Counted from the stretch's first letter, positions 10,477-24,430 are shown. The stretch: 64,000 bases of DNA from Lateolabrax maculatus (GCA_031216445.1 CM062214.1:26566501-26630500), one strand, 5' to 3'. Numbers and translations are program-made. Notes: generated from the letters alone by a model not told the origin.

Positions 10477-13166
10477 GTATTATATAGAATTATAAGAAAT
10501 AATGCAATAACACAAAGTGATGTTTTAGACAATAGCATGCTTAAGACAATTTGGAGACTATCTGCTGTGGTTTATAACAATGCCTGGGTAAACAAAGCCA
10601 TGTCCACCCAGCACCTTTAGGGTGAAGTGGAATACTGTGATTCAGTCCCTATCACACAACATCAGTGGCCGACCTCATTAATGCTCTTTTGGCTGAATGG
10701 GAGCAAATCCCTGCAGCCAGACTCCAAAATCTTGATGAAAGTCTTCCAAGAAGATTGGAGGCTTTTACAGCAGCATATTATTGGCCATGGTTTTGGGATG
10801 TGATGGCTGACAATTACATATAAGAGTAATGTTTGGTTGTCCACATACTTGCATGCAATATTGTTATGTGAGTGATACAGCAGAAGCAAAATTGCCATTT
10901 CTATATGAACATGTCACACTGCAAAGTCTTGCTGTCAATCATGTATACAGTAATTCTCTCCAGTACACAAAGCAAAGAAGTTGCATTTATAATTTGTGCA
11001 AGATTGCACATATTTTAAGCCATAAACATGACATTATTTTTATGGTAGCTCTTCCCATGTTTCCTTCAGCCACCCAGGGATGGTGTAGCCTGAGAGCAGC
11101 AGTTTCAGCTGGCTCTGCGGAGCGTGGAGGTCGAGGAACGCACAGGTTTTCTTTGAAATAGGAGACTGCTGTGTTCGAGAAGGCCATCAGGAAAATTCTA
11201 TTGGGGAATTGGGATATGTCCAATTATATGCCATGCCCACTCTGGCACTGGTGGGAATCTGTTGTCTCGTTGTCACCAGGAGAAATCTGTGTTTCTCTGC
11301 CTCCCCAGTCACTTGCAGGTTTGAGGCTGTGGCTAATGAGGCTTCGCTGTTATATAGGCCAAGCCAATCTCAGTCTCAGCTCAGCACTGGTGATTGTAGG
11401 GGCCTGCTCAGCCAGAATCAGGCAATAATTAACGCCTTATTGTGGAAACCAAATCTCGCCTGATTATGAATTTGAGAGATTTTTGTAAATAACATCTCTC
11501 GCCTCTTTATTTACAGTATTATGTCTCCAGTGCAATGTTTGGTGCCAGTGCTGATGTCCCTTTACTCAGTGCAGAACATGAGAGGTTCCGGTGAAATCTT
11601 ATTAGTTGTTCACAGCTAAAGATATTCAGTGTGTAATGCACAAGGATTTTTGCCGTAACAATTCATTTTTTACATGAAAGATACCAAACTGCATATAAGC
11701 AGGATTGTGGTTCTCAGCTGTAACTTGTGTGTCCCAGATAGTTTTTCTCATGGAAAAAGCAAGGAACACTCTTAGGCTTCTGACATAATCCAGAGTACAT
11801 TCATGAATAAGCAATCAGCATTCATAACATCTTCATTTTACAATTATAGATATAAGGTTTTCAACTATATGTTTGAGAATGAAGATCCCTCAAAGTGATA
11901 TTTGTGTTTTTACTCCAGGAGCCACATCTCCCTTCTCCATGTTGTGCAATTTAAATGCATAAGGGAAGCAAGTTAAAACCTGAGGGTTGTCAGGTAAAAT
12001 GATCTTGTATGAGACACACATGGCCACTGAGACATTTACATCTTAACAGCTTACGATCCACTGACTCAAGTCAGTTATTCATTTAAAGCAGCAGTTGAAC
12101 AAATTAAATGACACTCATGTTCTGAGACTCAGGCCAGGATGAGGCTTTGTAAATAATGAACGAGGTAATCTTATTACATGCTTTTTTGCATATCCTAAAA
12201 CCTTCAAAGTAAGTTAAAATATCACATAAAGAAAGATTTCAGGAAACTCATCTGAATAAATGTTCATCTTCAGCATTTAACTTATAAATACATTTGTAAA
12301 AGATTTGTAAAGAGAATAGATTATAAGGTTATAGTAAATTTACAGTAGTTTAAGGTTGTTCAGCATAACAAGACCATGGTGAATATTAGAAGGGGAAATA
12401 ATGGTATCAACCACACTTTATTTTAGGTGGTTTGATATGTTTGTTGTTGGCAGCAAGTATGAAGTGGTTTTGGGGTTCCATGGAGGGAGCAGTTTCAGTG
12501 ACAGGCACAATGTCATGGTTTAAACCGTCTTCATCATTCAACCCTATTTGCATCTGAAGCTTCAGTTCATCCTGTATTGCTCTGCCTTCTTGACAATATT
12601 GTTTGGTTCAGTTATTTTCCTCCCTTTTGTCTGTCCTTTGGTGGGTTGGTGTGAAAAGCATGTCTTAATACATAATGCATGTCTAATTCAGCTCCAGCAG
12701 CAGATCTAGAGTCACTGGGTTGTTATCCTCTTATGTGACAAATATTGCATCACTTTGCCGTAACTGTTAAATTTGTGGGGATTTTTTTCAGGACTGTCCC
12801 TGCAAAGACACTGGAGCTCAGCTTGGTTTTGGTATGAACAGCTGAATAATTGTTTCCCCACATTTTTGTCTCACGTGATAGTGAAGTCAAGCAAAGGGCC
12901 TGATTTTTTTAAATCAAAACTTTGCTGCTCTTAATGTACTAATGTACATGAAGAGTAACCATTACAAAACAGGAACCTGATAGCAATGTGTTAACAGAGT
13001 ATTTAATCACTGGAATTTGGATTAATGTCACATACATACCTAGTTTTATAAGTGAGACACATTATATTTACTTTGTGGTAAACATATAAGCCAGAATTAC
13101 AGTAAATTGCAGCGGCATCCTAGCGTTTTGCACAAATGCACTGCAGCAGTACCCAGGAGACGGAGC
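10477..13166. other. Unique-looking non-coding DNA
   Basis: Several 60-110 codon open frames overlap on both strands around 10830-11460, with no recognisable domain. The segment 11060-11420 is GC-richer than its surroundings and could be a conserved element or old exon-like sequence, but no splice-bounded frame stands out. Confidence 0.45.
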
Positions 13167-13174
13167 CTGAAGAC

Positions 13175-13562
13175 TAAGGCTGGGAATCGGTACTCAATAC
13201 CTTTTAAGTTGACGACCGAAATAACCCAGTACCAAGTAGCATCGAAACTTTTCCAGTCAAACAATACCTGCGTTTGATCCTTTTTGTACCCAGATGTAGA
13301 AGAAAAATTTCTATTTGTAAAATATTCCCAGCTCCTCATGTGATGTTTAAAAATAATACTTCACTGTGCACTTTTGTACAGTTATTAAATACTTAAATAA
13401 CACTTTCAAAATGTTTTTGTATAAAAACCAGCAGTGGCATTTTACGCAGCTGAATGCTTCCATTCATATGACAGGTATCGAATGTAGAACCAAATAAGAA
13501 AAAGATATGAAATGAACTGGTTTTGGTAATGGTATTTATTTTTTAAATGATACGCAGCCCTG
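13175..13562. mobile_element. Complete non-autonomous hAT-like DNA transposon (388 bp)
   Basis: The left end reads TAAGGCTGGGAATCGGTA. The right end, read on the other strand, is CAGGGCTGCGTATCATTT: decayed terminal inverted repeats sharing GGCTG.G.ATC. The flanks CTGAAGAC (13167-13174) and CAGAAGAC (13563-13570) match at 7 of 8 positions, an 8-bp target-site duplication, which is the hAT signature. The inside carries 'GGTACTCAATACC' palindrome-like words and no transposase frame. The 'GGGCTGGGTATCG' start is one I remember from common fish elements. The overall structure is seen directly; the superfamily is inferred from duplication length and end sequence. Confidence 0.75.
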
Positions 13563-13570
13563 CAGAAGAC

Positions 13571-16500
13571 AGGAAACAAGTTACACACTTTGATTGATTT
13601 GCATAAATAAATGGGGTGTTTCCTAGAAACACAAGGCACAGCATGCTCCGAGCTGCGAACAGACCTGCTGCTCTGCGGGGTGTGATAGATACTTGCTATT
13701 AGTCAGACATCAGCAAGCTCTTTAATGTACAAGGCTAATTGCAGGTAGTAAAAAGAAGAAAAGCGTTACTTAGCATGGAGGGTGCCTAAAGGGAGAAAAC
13801 CACCTCACAAAAAACTAATGAACCATGAGTAAACAATGTTTCTCTCGTCCCCCACCCCCTAACACTGCATCTGATGCTGGAGAGCAATTCTCCATCTCAA
13901 ACTCTTTTATACTAATGCAAAGCAAGCCTGATCTCTCTATCAGTTATTATAATGTTAACACGGCGAACACGTTGCACGTCCAGCAGATATGGAGCACATA
14001 TACTACATTAACATTCATTAGGACTTTTGTTTGTGTCCAGCTGACGAATACAAGGACAATATTTACTTTCCTTTTAGCTTTTTTTGGTGTCCACCAACAG
14101 GGAAATGTCTGTTTTTAAATCCGCTATATGCTCCACTATGTTTACCTGCTCGGCAGTTACTTTGTCTGTCTGCTGGTTGTGATCGTTACGCAGCATTCAG
14201 AAGGTTTATCAGATTTTTGGTGAAAACAGCTGCCTGCTGTGTCTTAAAATAACACAGTTGAAAGCTCTGACCCAACCGAAACAATGAGCTGAAAGATGCT
14301 GAAAGGCTTCACAGAGCTGAGCTGAACTAATTCAGTGTGGGTTTGTCACTACAAGCAGCCACTTTCACATTACACGTAGCTATTCAACCCATTATTAATA
14401 TAAATACTGATTATAGCAGTTTTACAGAACTACTCAAGTTGTAGCAACCATTAGTTACTGATTGGATACACTGTACATTATTCCTGACAGTCTTTCAATG
14501 CATGTTGTAGTTTTCTAGATTGATTAATCGACTTCCAGGCAGCCGTTGATTTCTATTCATAGCATTGCAGTACAAAAATTAGAGCCTCATAACTTGCTTG
14601 AATCCATCGTTGTGAAGAGGTTTTAAGGGGCACCTTTTGAAAAACGTTCCGCCTGGTGCATTCAAGGACGCACTGAAATCTAAAATCGTTTGATCTGAAG
14701 CAGATGAAGCTGTGTCTTGACAAGCTACACTGTCAGATAATGAAGATTCTCCATTACCAAATCATAAACCGATACTGTAAATATGGCTGTTTCTTACATG
14801 AAAGGAGGCTGCGTCGTCCATCCCTGAACTCATGTTTGAATGTTTTCCTCCACATTAATGTGTGTGAAATGCTTGCAGCAGCTTGCATATTCTGTATTAT
14901 GTTTAGTGTCAGCATGCATCATTTCTTGTGAATCTTTCATGTGCTTGTATGGAATTTGAATCCAATATATATGTAAAGGTATGTGCTCCAGCAGTAATGA
15001 ATTCTACTGTCCTGGGAGGAAATTACAGAATGTTAATATATTGAATAACTGCTGCTGCAGAAATGCTGACCATAAATCGTATCTAAAGTGGGGTTTGATA
15101 TAATGAAAATCTCAAGGTTGAGAACCTTAAACCGTCAGCAGTAAAATTTAGGGATTTTGTAGTTAACAGCATAAAGGTCCTACACACCACGGTCCACCAA
15201 GTGTTTTCTCTTATTTCCCCGATTAGAGCTCATCTGAGGACTGTGTGGACATGTTCAGACTGGTGTGGGTGGGAGAGGTGACACCTTCATTCTTATTGGT
15301 CCATGAAGTTTGGTGATCTTATATTTTTATTTTAGAGATTTCTTTTTCTTATTTGACATTTTGTCAGCATACATGCACTGTATTGGCCCTGGAAAATACA
15401 TTAAAGAAGCGGGGGTTGTGTTATGTTCAAGGACGAGGCAAATATGATTTATTCACAGCAAATCTGATATTTCTTTTCTGAATGGAAAGAGTGTCTCCTG
15501 TACAAAGGAATAATGTTGCCAGGCTAGTTATTGTCTTCAAGTCGCTTTATAGCGTTTCTATTACAGTTAGTCAGTGTTTAGTTAGCCGAGTTCAACCTTG
15601 TAACGTGTTTTTTACTGCCACAGAGGAAAACCAGACAAAGCATCTCCCGACATCTGCAGAAACAGACCAAGGTCCGAATCACCTGTCAAGCAAGCAAGAA
15701 GTACCAGTGTCACAGATAATGAGGAGCTCGAAAAGACAGTCTGGAGAATTGCTAACTGGCAGAGAAAAAACATTTTGGCCCCGTCCACAAGCCTGACAAG
15801 GAGACAGTGTGAGATGTTACTGATAGACAAGCTACTCAAATGTGGGATTTATGCTTCAATGGAAGTATTTTATGATATACTTTAACAATGCGGTAGACGT
15901 CCTCTTTGAGTGATCCAGTACACCACATGACTACTCAAAATGTGAGATTAACATAACTCCAACATAGCTGCGCCCAACTTTAACCAGAGCAAAATAAGTG
16001 AAAACCTTCACCGTTAAAGCACTCAAAAGCTCCAGTGTTGTGATTTTACATCGTGGACTTTCAGCCTGATGCTGGAGCCACATAAAGACCAGATAGAACC
16101 AAGTTAGAGAAGAACAGGGGGATGAGGAAAAGAAGTACTGGTGATCGACGCAGTGCAGAATGAGCTGGAAATATGAATTGTTGGTGGCAACTTCAATAAG
16201 TAGAGTGCCCCAGAGTAATTAAGTAGTAGGCTTCTTAATAAATGGAGCTCTCATTAAGGAGGGAAAATAACACAATACTGCATACAGTATAGAGAATCAC
16301 AAGGTCCTTAATTCATTTTAAATTGAGATTTAATTGATTCATAAATTTGTTGAAATTGAGACCTGGTTTTTTAATAGTTTACTCTCTCATTACATAAAGC
16401 ACAGTGAAATGAGGACTGACAGCCTGATGATGTGCAGAGGAGTGTTTTGCAGAAATTGAGCGTTGACCTATTTTTATCTCTTATATTGTGTTCACGGACT

Positions 16501-17233
16501 TGAATTACCCTTCCCTGCGACACTTACCTGGTCTGAACTTTCAAGGGAAGATAAACATGTCATCTTAAAGCTTCAGCTCTGCTGCTCTGCTGTACGTGAC
16601 AACCGTGAACATTCAAAACATTCTTTCTTGGATAGGGCTAAACACAATGTCACAGAAAAAGAAATGATTTCAACATCAACACAAAAGTAACTACCCCTGC
16701 GGTGCTTCAGTCTTTATAACCGCATTTCCCAGAAAATATCAATGTAAATATTCAGACAATGTAATGATGGAGACAAGATAGAAGGCTGTGCAAATATGTT
16801 TTATTTTTGCAATCCAGTTTTTGCCTAAAAGAGAGAGCTGTCATGAATGTCCAAGCCTATCCCGGAGTAACAGTGGTCTGTCAGTTTGGAGGTAGTTCAA
16901 AGGAGAGGAGCCAGGTGTACTGCTACTAGGGGGTGATGCCTGCTAGGCCTGCGAGGGTCACAGGCGACCGAGGGCCAGGTGCCTCCATGGACTGACTCCA
17001 AACGTCGAGGTCGTTGCAAAAAATCCCCCAGTTTCTCATTTGCAATTTACTCAGCACATTAACAGAAGCCAACTGCCATTTTGTGAATGATAATCTATGA
17101 CTCTTACGTTACTGAACACAAAGGGTGTAGGTTTCATTTCAAGATTGTTTCATTTCAAAGCATTCTGGTGAATTTTATGCACCAATTTATGCCTCTTTTG
17201 AATTAATTTATGGCGGAAATTAATTTTTTTATG
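13571..17233. other. Unique-looking non-coding DNA
   Basis: Mostly AT-rich. A GC-richer patch at 16860-17010 contains only a short minus-strand open frame with no recognised product. Open frames of 97-104 codons at 13825-14118 and 15482-15796 look random. Confidence 0.45.
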
Positions 17234-17435
17234 TTCAAGGTTCATTTAGTTGTCATTTTATAACACCGGGTTGCAAAACAAAATGAAAGTTGTCGCACAT
17301 TCATGCTACACAAACATATAACATATATACAGATGATTAAATTTAGGATAGACAGGATCAAATTTAAAATAATATAAAAACAATATATACAGTTATGTAT
17401 ATACATCTACACGTATACACGGAGGAAATAATTCT
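17234..17435 (+). repeat. Dispersed repeat, copy 1 (inverted partner at 37155-37355)
   Basis: Starts at TTCAAGGTTCATTT and ends around GGAGGAAATAATTCT. It matches the reverse complement of 37155-37355 along its whole 201-bp length by eye, including the phrases 'GGTTGCAAAAC', 'AAAGTTGTCGC', 'TTCATGCTACA' and 'GACAGGATCAAAT' or one-base variants. The family, probably of transposable origin, is not named. No coding capacity. Confidence 0.8.
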
Positions 17436-20400
17436 TAATTAATGTGCATTTTTTGAATTTGCGTCTGGGGGAATGTAAACAGCAGCAGGGCAGTGCTGAT
17501 ATGGTTTTTCTTCTTCACGTTAAAAGTTCCACATCTGGGAAACACTGTACATCAAGTCTGACTGCGTTTTGAGCACCAGGCATCATTGATCTAAACACAG
17601 AATCCTCCTCCCCTCGTCCCGCCGGCTCTGAACACTTTCCGCCCCTCGAGAGCAATAGCTAGATCCGGGCGTTCAGAAGGAGCGAAGGTCTCAGCAGTGA
17701 GGTGGGCATTTGAACAATTTGAATTGAATAGTTGAACTATTTCTATTTAATCAAGGAAAGAATACTGAGGTAAAGAGTAAACTCTATTGAGTAAGTATTG
17801 TAAAAGAAAAAAAAGCCAACTTGTTCACACTTTTCCACCAAATCATCTGTTACAATAAGACACACAGATTTATTCAAAGTTTTTTTATCTGTTCTTGTTT
17901 AGCAAAAGAAAAAAAAAACACACTCGAGAGTTTGTTTCATTGTATCTCCCATGGATTAAGGAGAGGTGTTATCTTTATCAGCACATTTTCAAACCCAGCT
18001 ACTGTAATATTCTTAAAAGTCATCTTCAAAACCTTTCTTATCTCTAAACACACTGTAAGTTTTGGGAAAGTTAGATCAAACAATACATAATCCATGCCAT
18101 ATGTATATTCTCACTTTTCTCACCCATTTGTTGTTATCATGCCCTCTCTGACTGTGTGTGTGTGCTGTGTTAATCTTTGATTTATTTTACCCAAAAGGTC
18201 AAAAGTGTTGGAACTCGCATATTTCCAGCTGGCTGTCAACCAACTACTAGTTATGAATATTTACACAACACTCATGAGACAATTTGTTTAGGACATACAG
18301 ACAACAAGGCATCATATAGCAGCCATGACACATGACAGGTCCTCCTCTTCAACATGTGAGCGTTGTAATAATGCACCACAGATACAGCAGGAGTCAGTGT
18401 TACCAAAGAGAGCAAGAAAAGAAACGACGTGACATTTGAAAATCTTCATCATCACTGAAATTAAATCAGGAACAGAGGGGGTGGATTAAAAAGGGCGCAC
18501 ATGAATATTTTTGGCCAGAAGTTGAACTCTCACAGTCAGTACGACTAATTTATCAACATACCACACCACTCAAAGTCTCGTCTTTCACTCTCAGCAAATG
18601 TGCCCACTGTACACATTAGGGAGCTGTGCTTTCACACCAATTTAAGGCTGAAAGAAAAAAAAAAAAAACGACTTACATTGAAAAGAAACACCTCATGATA
18701 ATCGACCCTGTGCAGTCATGGAGTCGCTGGAATCAGGCCTGAGTAATTAGGAAATAATCATTATGTTGTATTGAGTATCCAGATTTGGACATCTGAATGT
18801 GCAGCAACGTGCCTCGTGATAACCACCCACGAAGCCCTGGCCAGCCTCTAATTGCATTTTGGAGTCAAAGGCGTCAGATCAATGAATGTCTGCAGCCTTT
18901 TACCGTGTCCTTCACCCAGAAATACACCAAGGAGGCTGATAACTGTGAGATAGAATCAGTCGGGGTCGGGGTTGTCCCCACGCTGCCATTTGTATCAGTC
19001 GTGTGGCGCCATAATGAAACCCGCAGAAGGAAATTTCATTAGTGTGCTGGAGCTCACTGCTCAGTATGCACACTGACCAGTTCATGTCATATTGTGACAG
19101 CTACTCATTATTTACACATTTATTCCATATTGTGATGTTACCAGTAATATGTTCATTGACTGTGTTTACTTTTAAATGAAGGATTCACACTGTCTTCAGT
19201 CATTATTATGGATGTTTTCTGAAGAAATGTCTACATTTTGCTATGAAAATAAAATATATCATCAAATCTAGCTTTGAAATTGTCAACCTGCCATAACAAA
19301 ATATAATTTTTAAACTGCAAAACTAAGATGTGTAGCAAGAACGACTAGTACACCTCTGCTCTAAGCTTTAGTCGAGGAACAACAATACCCATGTTTGTAA
19401 TGGGTTTATTAAAAATGTATGGGGGAACATCAAGTCACAAGATGTTAATTGCAACCACCGAGCCCAATGCTGCCGTGTACGCAATCCCCCTGGAGTAAAG
19501 TGTAGAACTAATTGCTTGAACGACACACTTCTTTAAATCACTCTCACATGTTCAGCCCTGATATTTCAGACCCTTTCAGATAATTCAAGCTTGTCAAATC
19601 ACGAGGAAACAACAAGAAACAACAGAAGTTCATTACCACAGAAGCTTAGACAAATTGGATACTGTGTAAAACAAAGCTACTGGGAAAAAATAATAGACTA
19701 CAGCCCATATATCTGTTATCTGTGGAGGATAAACAAGGAATTTTACTTTTACATGCGACCTAGAGTGAGTATTAATTATGATACTTAATTTCTAATAAGC
19801 AGTGCAAGAGTCGAAGCACTCTGACACATGAGAGGAAGCTTAAGCACACTATCACTGACCACAAGGAGAGATATGTTTGACTCCGGCACAAAAAAGAGCT
19901 GTGGCCATCTAAAGCAGAGAGAATAAGAATGAACAGAGCTCCCTTCATGCTTTCAGAACATATAACTTTCTTTTGAAATTAAGTTTTAGTGCATGTCAGC
20001 TTAACATATTTGACACGAAAATGGCACCAAGAGGGAGCTGAGTGACAGTTTGGAGACATCAGTTAATTTATCTAGATGGCTTTTTGAAAGATTTGCAATA
20101 TATATATATTTAAAAAAAAAAAAGATTACATGAAAGTATATTGAAAACAAAAGACAGACAGTCTAAGCAAGCAGGACAGCAGAGTTTTTCAGGTGATGGT
20201 GATTAATTACCTCCTGCAACAAAGAAAGCAATATTGCACAACGTTCACCATTCAATTACAGCATTCAATGACATCATCAGCTGAGCGGAGCAGAAACCAA
20301 AACTAAAGAGGACATAAACAGATGGGACATTTCCTCTGGATCAAGACAAAGCTCTAAACCAAGAATAAAACATGTTGACATTCATCAATAAAATGAAAGA

Positions 20401-22014
20401 CAAAAAGTGAAAAGAAGTGCAAAAGTGCAAAGACACACCTGAGACTTTCCCCTCAGTGTAACATGTTGAGTTTCAATATGTAAAACCTTGTGTGTGCGTT
20501 TGTGTGTGTCTGTGTGTATTTGCGTCCATGTGTGATTGCTTGCATGTGCACGCAGCCGTGCTGTGATTGTTTTTTCGTGTGCATCCTGCGAGCGTGTGAA
20601 AACGTCTAACTCTTTTTTTCTTCTTCTGGCTTGTTTACTTCCCCTGCTTTCTGCTCCAGAGGTGAGAAGTGTTAATGAGGGTGCACCAGCCCCTGCCACC
20701 CGATAACAAATACCAGTCCACAAAACCCATCAATACCGTGATAGCGGGTGCGCACAGATTTGCTGGTAATTATGCCCTCTGGATGTTCCTGAATCCGCCC
20801 CCCCAATCACCAAACCACCCAGCCCCCCACTCTGCAATGTGCTGCCCATCCTCTGGTTGCCCCAGTAGGAGAAGTAGAGCCACTGAGAGCCTGAGTATGG
20901 GGGCTGGACCAATTAGAGGAAGAAATACACAGCACAAGAGACTGCTCTTAGATCAGCGAGGCAGGGTAGTGTCAGGCATTGTTTTTCAACTCTCATACAG
21001 AGGGTTACCAGTGTGTCAGCTTGAAGAGAAAACACCACTGTCTACCCGCAGCTTGTTGAGAAGATTGGTTTTTTTCTTGTTCTATTGAACCTGGATAACA
21101 GGGATCCATAATGACGCAGGCTGCTTTTTCCGCACCAATTTGGCGCCGCAGAGTTTCGGAGGTCAAACGATGACTGTTGATGGACAACTTTCTTAGCAGG
21201 CCATCAACAGTGTTACGAGTACCAGAAAAAGTTCCATAAAATCACACCTCATGACTTCACATCTCGTGGTTGTTGCTGCTAGCATCAGGCAAATTAAGTG
21301 AGATGACCTCCACTAAACCATTAGTGCGCTCCGGTGGGACAATTTCTCCCGGACAGCAAGGTGAGAAAAGACCCTGATGGCGGTGCGAAAGGTGTTGCCT
21401 CCTCCTCTCCCGTAGGACACGTGCAGGTGGCAAAGTGGCTGTTGTCATGGCAACCCCCCTCATTTCAACCATCCCTTGCAGGTTCTGGCAGACGTGTCAA
21501 GCCTTGTGGGCAATTGGAATCGAGAGGATTGACCCTTTCCTGCTTGTTTTTTTGGAAGGGAGGACTGATTTGCGATATATAGGCTCAGAAAGAGAGACAG
21601 GAAGCAAAAGCCGAGCCAGCGGGAGAGAGCAAACGTGATCAGTAACCTCCTTTCTGCTCTTCCCACTGTGCGATCAACGTGACATTGCAGGTGGAAAGCT
21701 CTGGGAGCTTTCTTTGCCAACAGGCCGTAGGGCGAGCCCCATGCCTCGCTGGCTGACAGAGAAACCCCAGCTCAGGGACTTGTGATGTTCCCTCTCAGTC
21801 CATATCAGTCTCACACAGTCCGCAACCAGAACCCAGTTCCTCCACCATCCCTCGGATTACTTCCAATAAACAGCATTTCTACTCAGCGCTGGCAGAGCCC
21901 GGAAGAGAATATCGCTTCTGTCACAGATATTTGGCTGCTTTTCCGTCGCTCACTTGAATTTGAGAGTTGACGTGGTTATTTACATGTTGGGTTTCATGAC
22001 CCTTTGAGCCTCAG

Positions 22015-22015
<1 letters not shown>
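17436..22015. other. Unique-looking non-coding DNA with low-complexity tracts
   Basis: Holds short A-rich tracts (18655-18668, 20110-20123), a GT-rich stretch at 20489-20520, and GC-mixed islands at 18800-19040 and 20680-20960 that could be conserved elements. A GC-richer segment at 21300-21760 contains the X-box listed separately. Open frames up to 139 codons (20669-21088) overlap frames on the other strand and resemble no protein I know. Confidence 0.45.
21441..21454 (+). promoter_or_regulatory. Perfect RFX X-box match
   Basis: GTTGTCATGGCAAC fits every position of the known X-box consensus GTHNYYATRRNAAC, bound by RFX factors in ciliary and other genes. It lies in a GC-richer segment. No neighbouring exon is recognised, so it would be an intronic or distal site if used. 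Confidence 0.4.

Positions 22016-22063
<48 letters not shown>
22016..22063 (+). repeat. (TG)24 microsatellite
   Basis: Uninterrupted TG dinucleotides between CAGA and GCACC. Confidence 0.97.
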
Positions 22064-22064
<1 letters not shown>

Positions 22065-22559
22065 CACCTCAGCTGTTTAAACTGTAGAAGTTATTGAAAT
22101 GACAATACTGCCACATGTGATGGAAAGAAAGCAGCTAAAAAAAAGTAAAGGGCTGGTGGAGAGCATGCCAGGGCTGGGGTTGGAATACAATTGGGTTTTG
22201 AACGGTTGTTCAGACAAAAAAAAGCTGTTTAAACTTTGGCTCTGAGGGGAAAAAATCATCAAAAAGCTGAAGTGCTAGTGTATCAAAATCAACCGAGAAT
22301 AAGCATCCATAAATCTGATTAGAAATTATATTACAAAAGATGTCTTATAAGTTCAGATATTTCCCATTTCTATGTTATCTTCTGTATCAGTGTAGTTTAG
22401 CTCTGACTGCTGGTATATAGCTTTAGATATTGCAGAAGACAGAGTGTCCCAGTACACAAAAGTAGGTAATCCCCCAATACAAAAACTAGGGCATCAGCTG
22501 GAAGCCAGACTGTTTTGCAGACACAACATGCTACATATTTTGATTTGTTCAGCATGCCA
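22064..22559. other. Non-coding stretch
   Basis: AT-rich. Nothing recognised; short A-rich tracts near 22138 and 22218. Confidence 0.5.
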
Positions 22560-22673
22560 CAAACGCATTCAAGGTTAATGGTTCAAACCCACTGGGGCCA
22601 CATATACACAATATGAAAGCACTCGTGATATTTTAAGGCACTTTAGATAAAAGCACCTACCAAATGGGATATG
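22560..22673 (+). mobile_element. tRNA-derived SINE fragment, copy A
   Basis: Pol III box-B word GGTTCAAACCC at 22580-22590 is followed 50 bases later by the LINE-like tail CTTTAGATAAAAGCACCTAC and CAAATGG (22641-22667). The arrangement of a tRNA head plus a tail of the 'TTTGGATAAAAGCGTCTGC' type is that of fish SINEs mobilised by CR1/L2-like LINEs. Copy B at 52755-52871 shares the 94-base spacing from box B to the final ATATG exactly. Box A is degraded or missing. Transcription is unlikely. Confidence 0.6.
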
Positions 22674-24039
22674 TTCCGTTACGAGCACAAACTCAGAGGG
22701 AGTGTAGAGCGTAAAGTGGCAGTGATTATGTTTTGAACTACATAATATAAAACATAATTGTTTGCAAATAGAATTTTCCACCAAAATGTTAAACGCACCT
22801 TGATATCCTGACAGCCACGATATGAAAACAAATTGATGGCTCTGGTGTGGAAAGAGGGAAGCGCATGTTGAATACACACTGTTCCACATGGTGACTTATG
22901 TGATTATGCTCAATGCAGGTCTGGACAGTGTTTACACTGCATCCTGAAGAAGTGTTGATCTACCAAAGAAGCCATTTGTTGGAGCATCTTGATGCATCAC
23001 TCCTGCTACATTTCTCCGCCCTAAAGAGGAATGATTTTAGCCTTTTGCATCTATTATTTGTTTGACTGATTGAGTTCGGTGATTCAATGTGCTGACTTAG
23101 GTGGACATTACAATGCGCAGGCTGCAGTGGCTGCCGCACTACTAATGCAGATTAGATGCAGAATACAGTAGACGTCGGATGTGGAGTCTATATTGACTAC
23201 AAGAATCACCCATTAGGCTCTGCTAGCCTTATTAGTATTCTCTCGCATTGCCTCAAAACGTGTCTGCCAGCGTGGAGCACACTTGATTAGAAGCCAAGAA
23301 ATGTGAAGGTGGATGTTCTTCAACGCCGTTTCGTTGACAGTCTGAATTACTGAACTTATTTTCACACCGGGAGATCTGTTTACATGATGGCACCAATAAA
23401 AAATATAGTACACAGAAAATATACCAGACCGATCCCAGCCCCATTACCCCAACTGAATGTAACATTGAGTGAATGTCAATGTTTCATTGCATATTGAAGT
23501 GACTCCAGTGCTGCTGCAGTGAAACTGTTCCAGACTGCAGTCAGACAGACAGATGAGGCCCGTGGTACAGTTGTCAACATCCTGTTCTCTCCGTTTTTTG
23601 TTGCTGCTTTTAGATTTTGACTTGCAGGGTGTCAGATGCCGGGCAGATGTCCATCTGTTGCAGTTTGTCAGCTACCTCTTAACCCCAGCGGATGTCACAC
23701 AGCGTGCCACATTTGCTGATTTTAACAACACATCTTGTTTTTTTTGCCAAAGGTCACAACTGATGTATACGTGCTGAAACCCCTGCCAGGGTCTGTTTCT
23801 TGGTCGACGAATCCTCATCGATGTCTCTGCACCAGACACAAAGCAGCACCAACCAAGCAAATCTCCCCTCTCCCTTATCTCAGGGGACTGCTGCTGTGGT
23901 TGTTGATGTGTATCTCACCACATAGGTGCCTAATTATAGTGTAAAGTGGAGAAGCAACTGAGACAGGGGTTCTCTGCATCCTCCTGCAGATAGATGTGGG
24001 AAATTTGAAACATTTCTAGATATCTCACTCTTAAAATGG
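22674..24039. other. Unique-looking non-coding DNA
   Basis: Open frames of 60-105 codons at 22575-22889, 23213-23465 and 23553-23944 overlap each other on both strands, with no domain recognised. Confidence 0.5.
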
Positions 24040-24430
24040 GTGCAAATAAGTCTGGTGTAACAGTGCCATAACTGTGTCATCAACAAGAATTAAACTTTAT
24101 GATTGTTTATGATGTCATTGCACCTTATTATGTCTTTATGAAGCTTCAAGACTGAAACACTTTACTTGAGGTAACGTCATTAATTATGCATGACACTGTC
24201 ATAAAAGCATTTGAGAGTAATAACAGTTTATTACTGTGTTTAAGGCCTGCCATGACATGTTTATGTCGGCTTACATCCCCGTGGCTAATGTGAGTTGTCA
24301 TGATAAACCTCTAAAGCAGTGTCAAATCAGCATGCCACTGAAGTTACATCAATAAGCAAATGACACTCGTTATAAAGTTTCAATCATCTTAATATGAGTT
24401 TTCATGACCTGTGGCACCGAAATCAAAAAA
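24040..24430. repeat. Probable MITE-like repeat with alternating 'TGACA/TGTCA' phrases
   Basis: Phrases such as 'ACACTTTACTTGAGGTAACG', 'TGACACTGTCATAAAAGCAT' and 'GAGTTGTCATGA' echo a palindromic fish MITE that I remember. Only the left part shows the typical end ('CTTTACTTGA'); no right terminal inverted repeat was found. It would be a truncated or very old copy. Confidence 0.4.

Noticed and set aside
16870..17010. Short GC-rich minus-strand frame that could be a terminal exon
   Set aside because: About 30 codons before a stop, no clean AG acceptor before it and no recognised protein.
20385..21088. Open frames of 112 (minus) and 139 (plus) codons
   Set aside because: The minus frame is His/Thr-rich through GT-rich low-complexity DNA; the plus frame matches nothing I know and lacks splice support.
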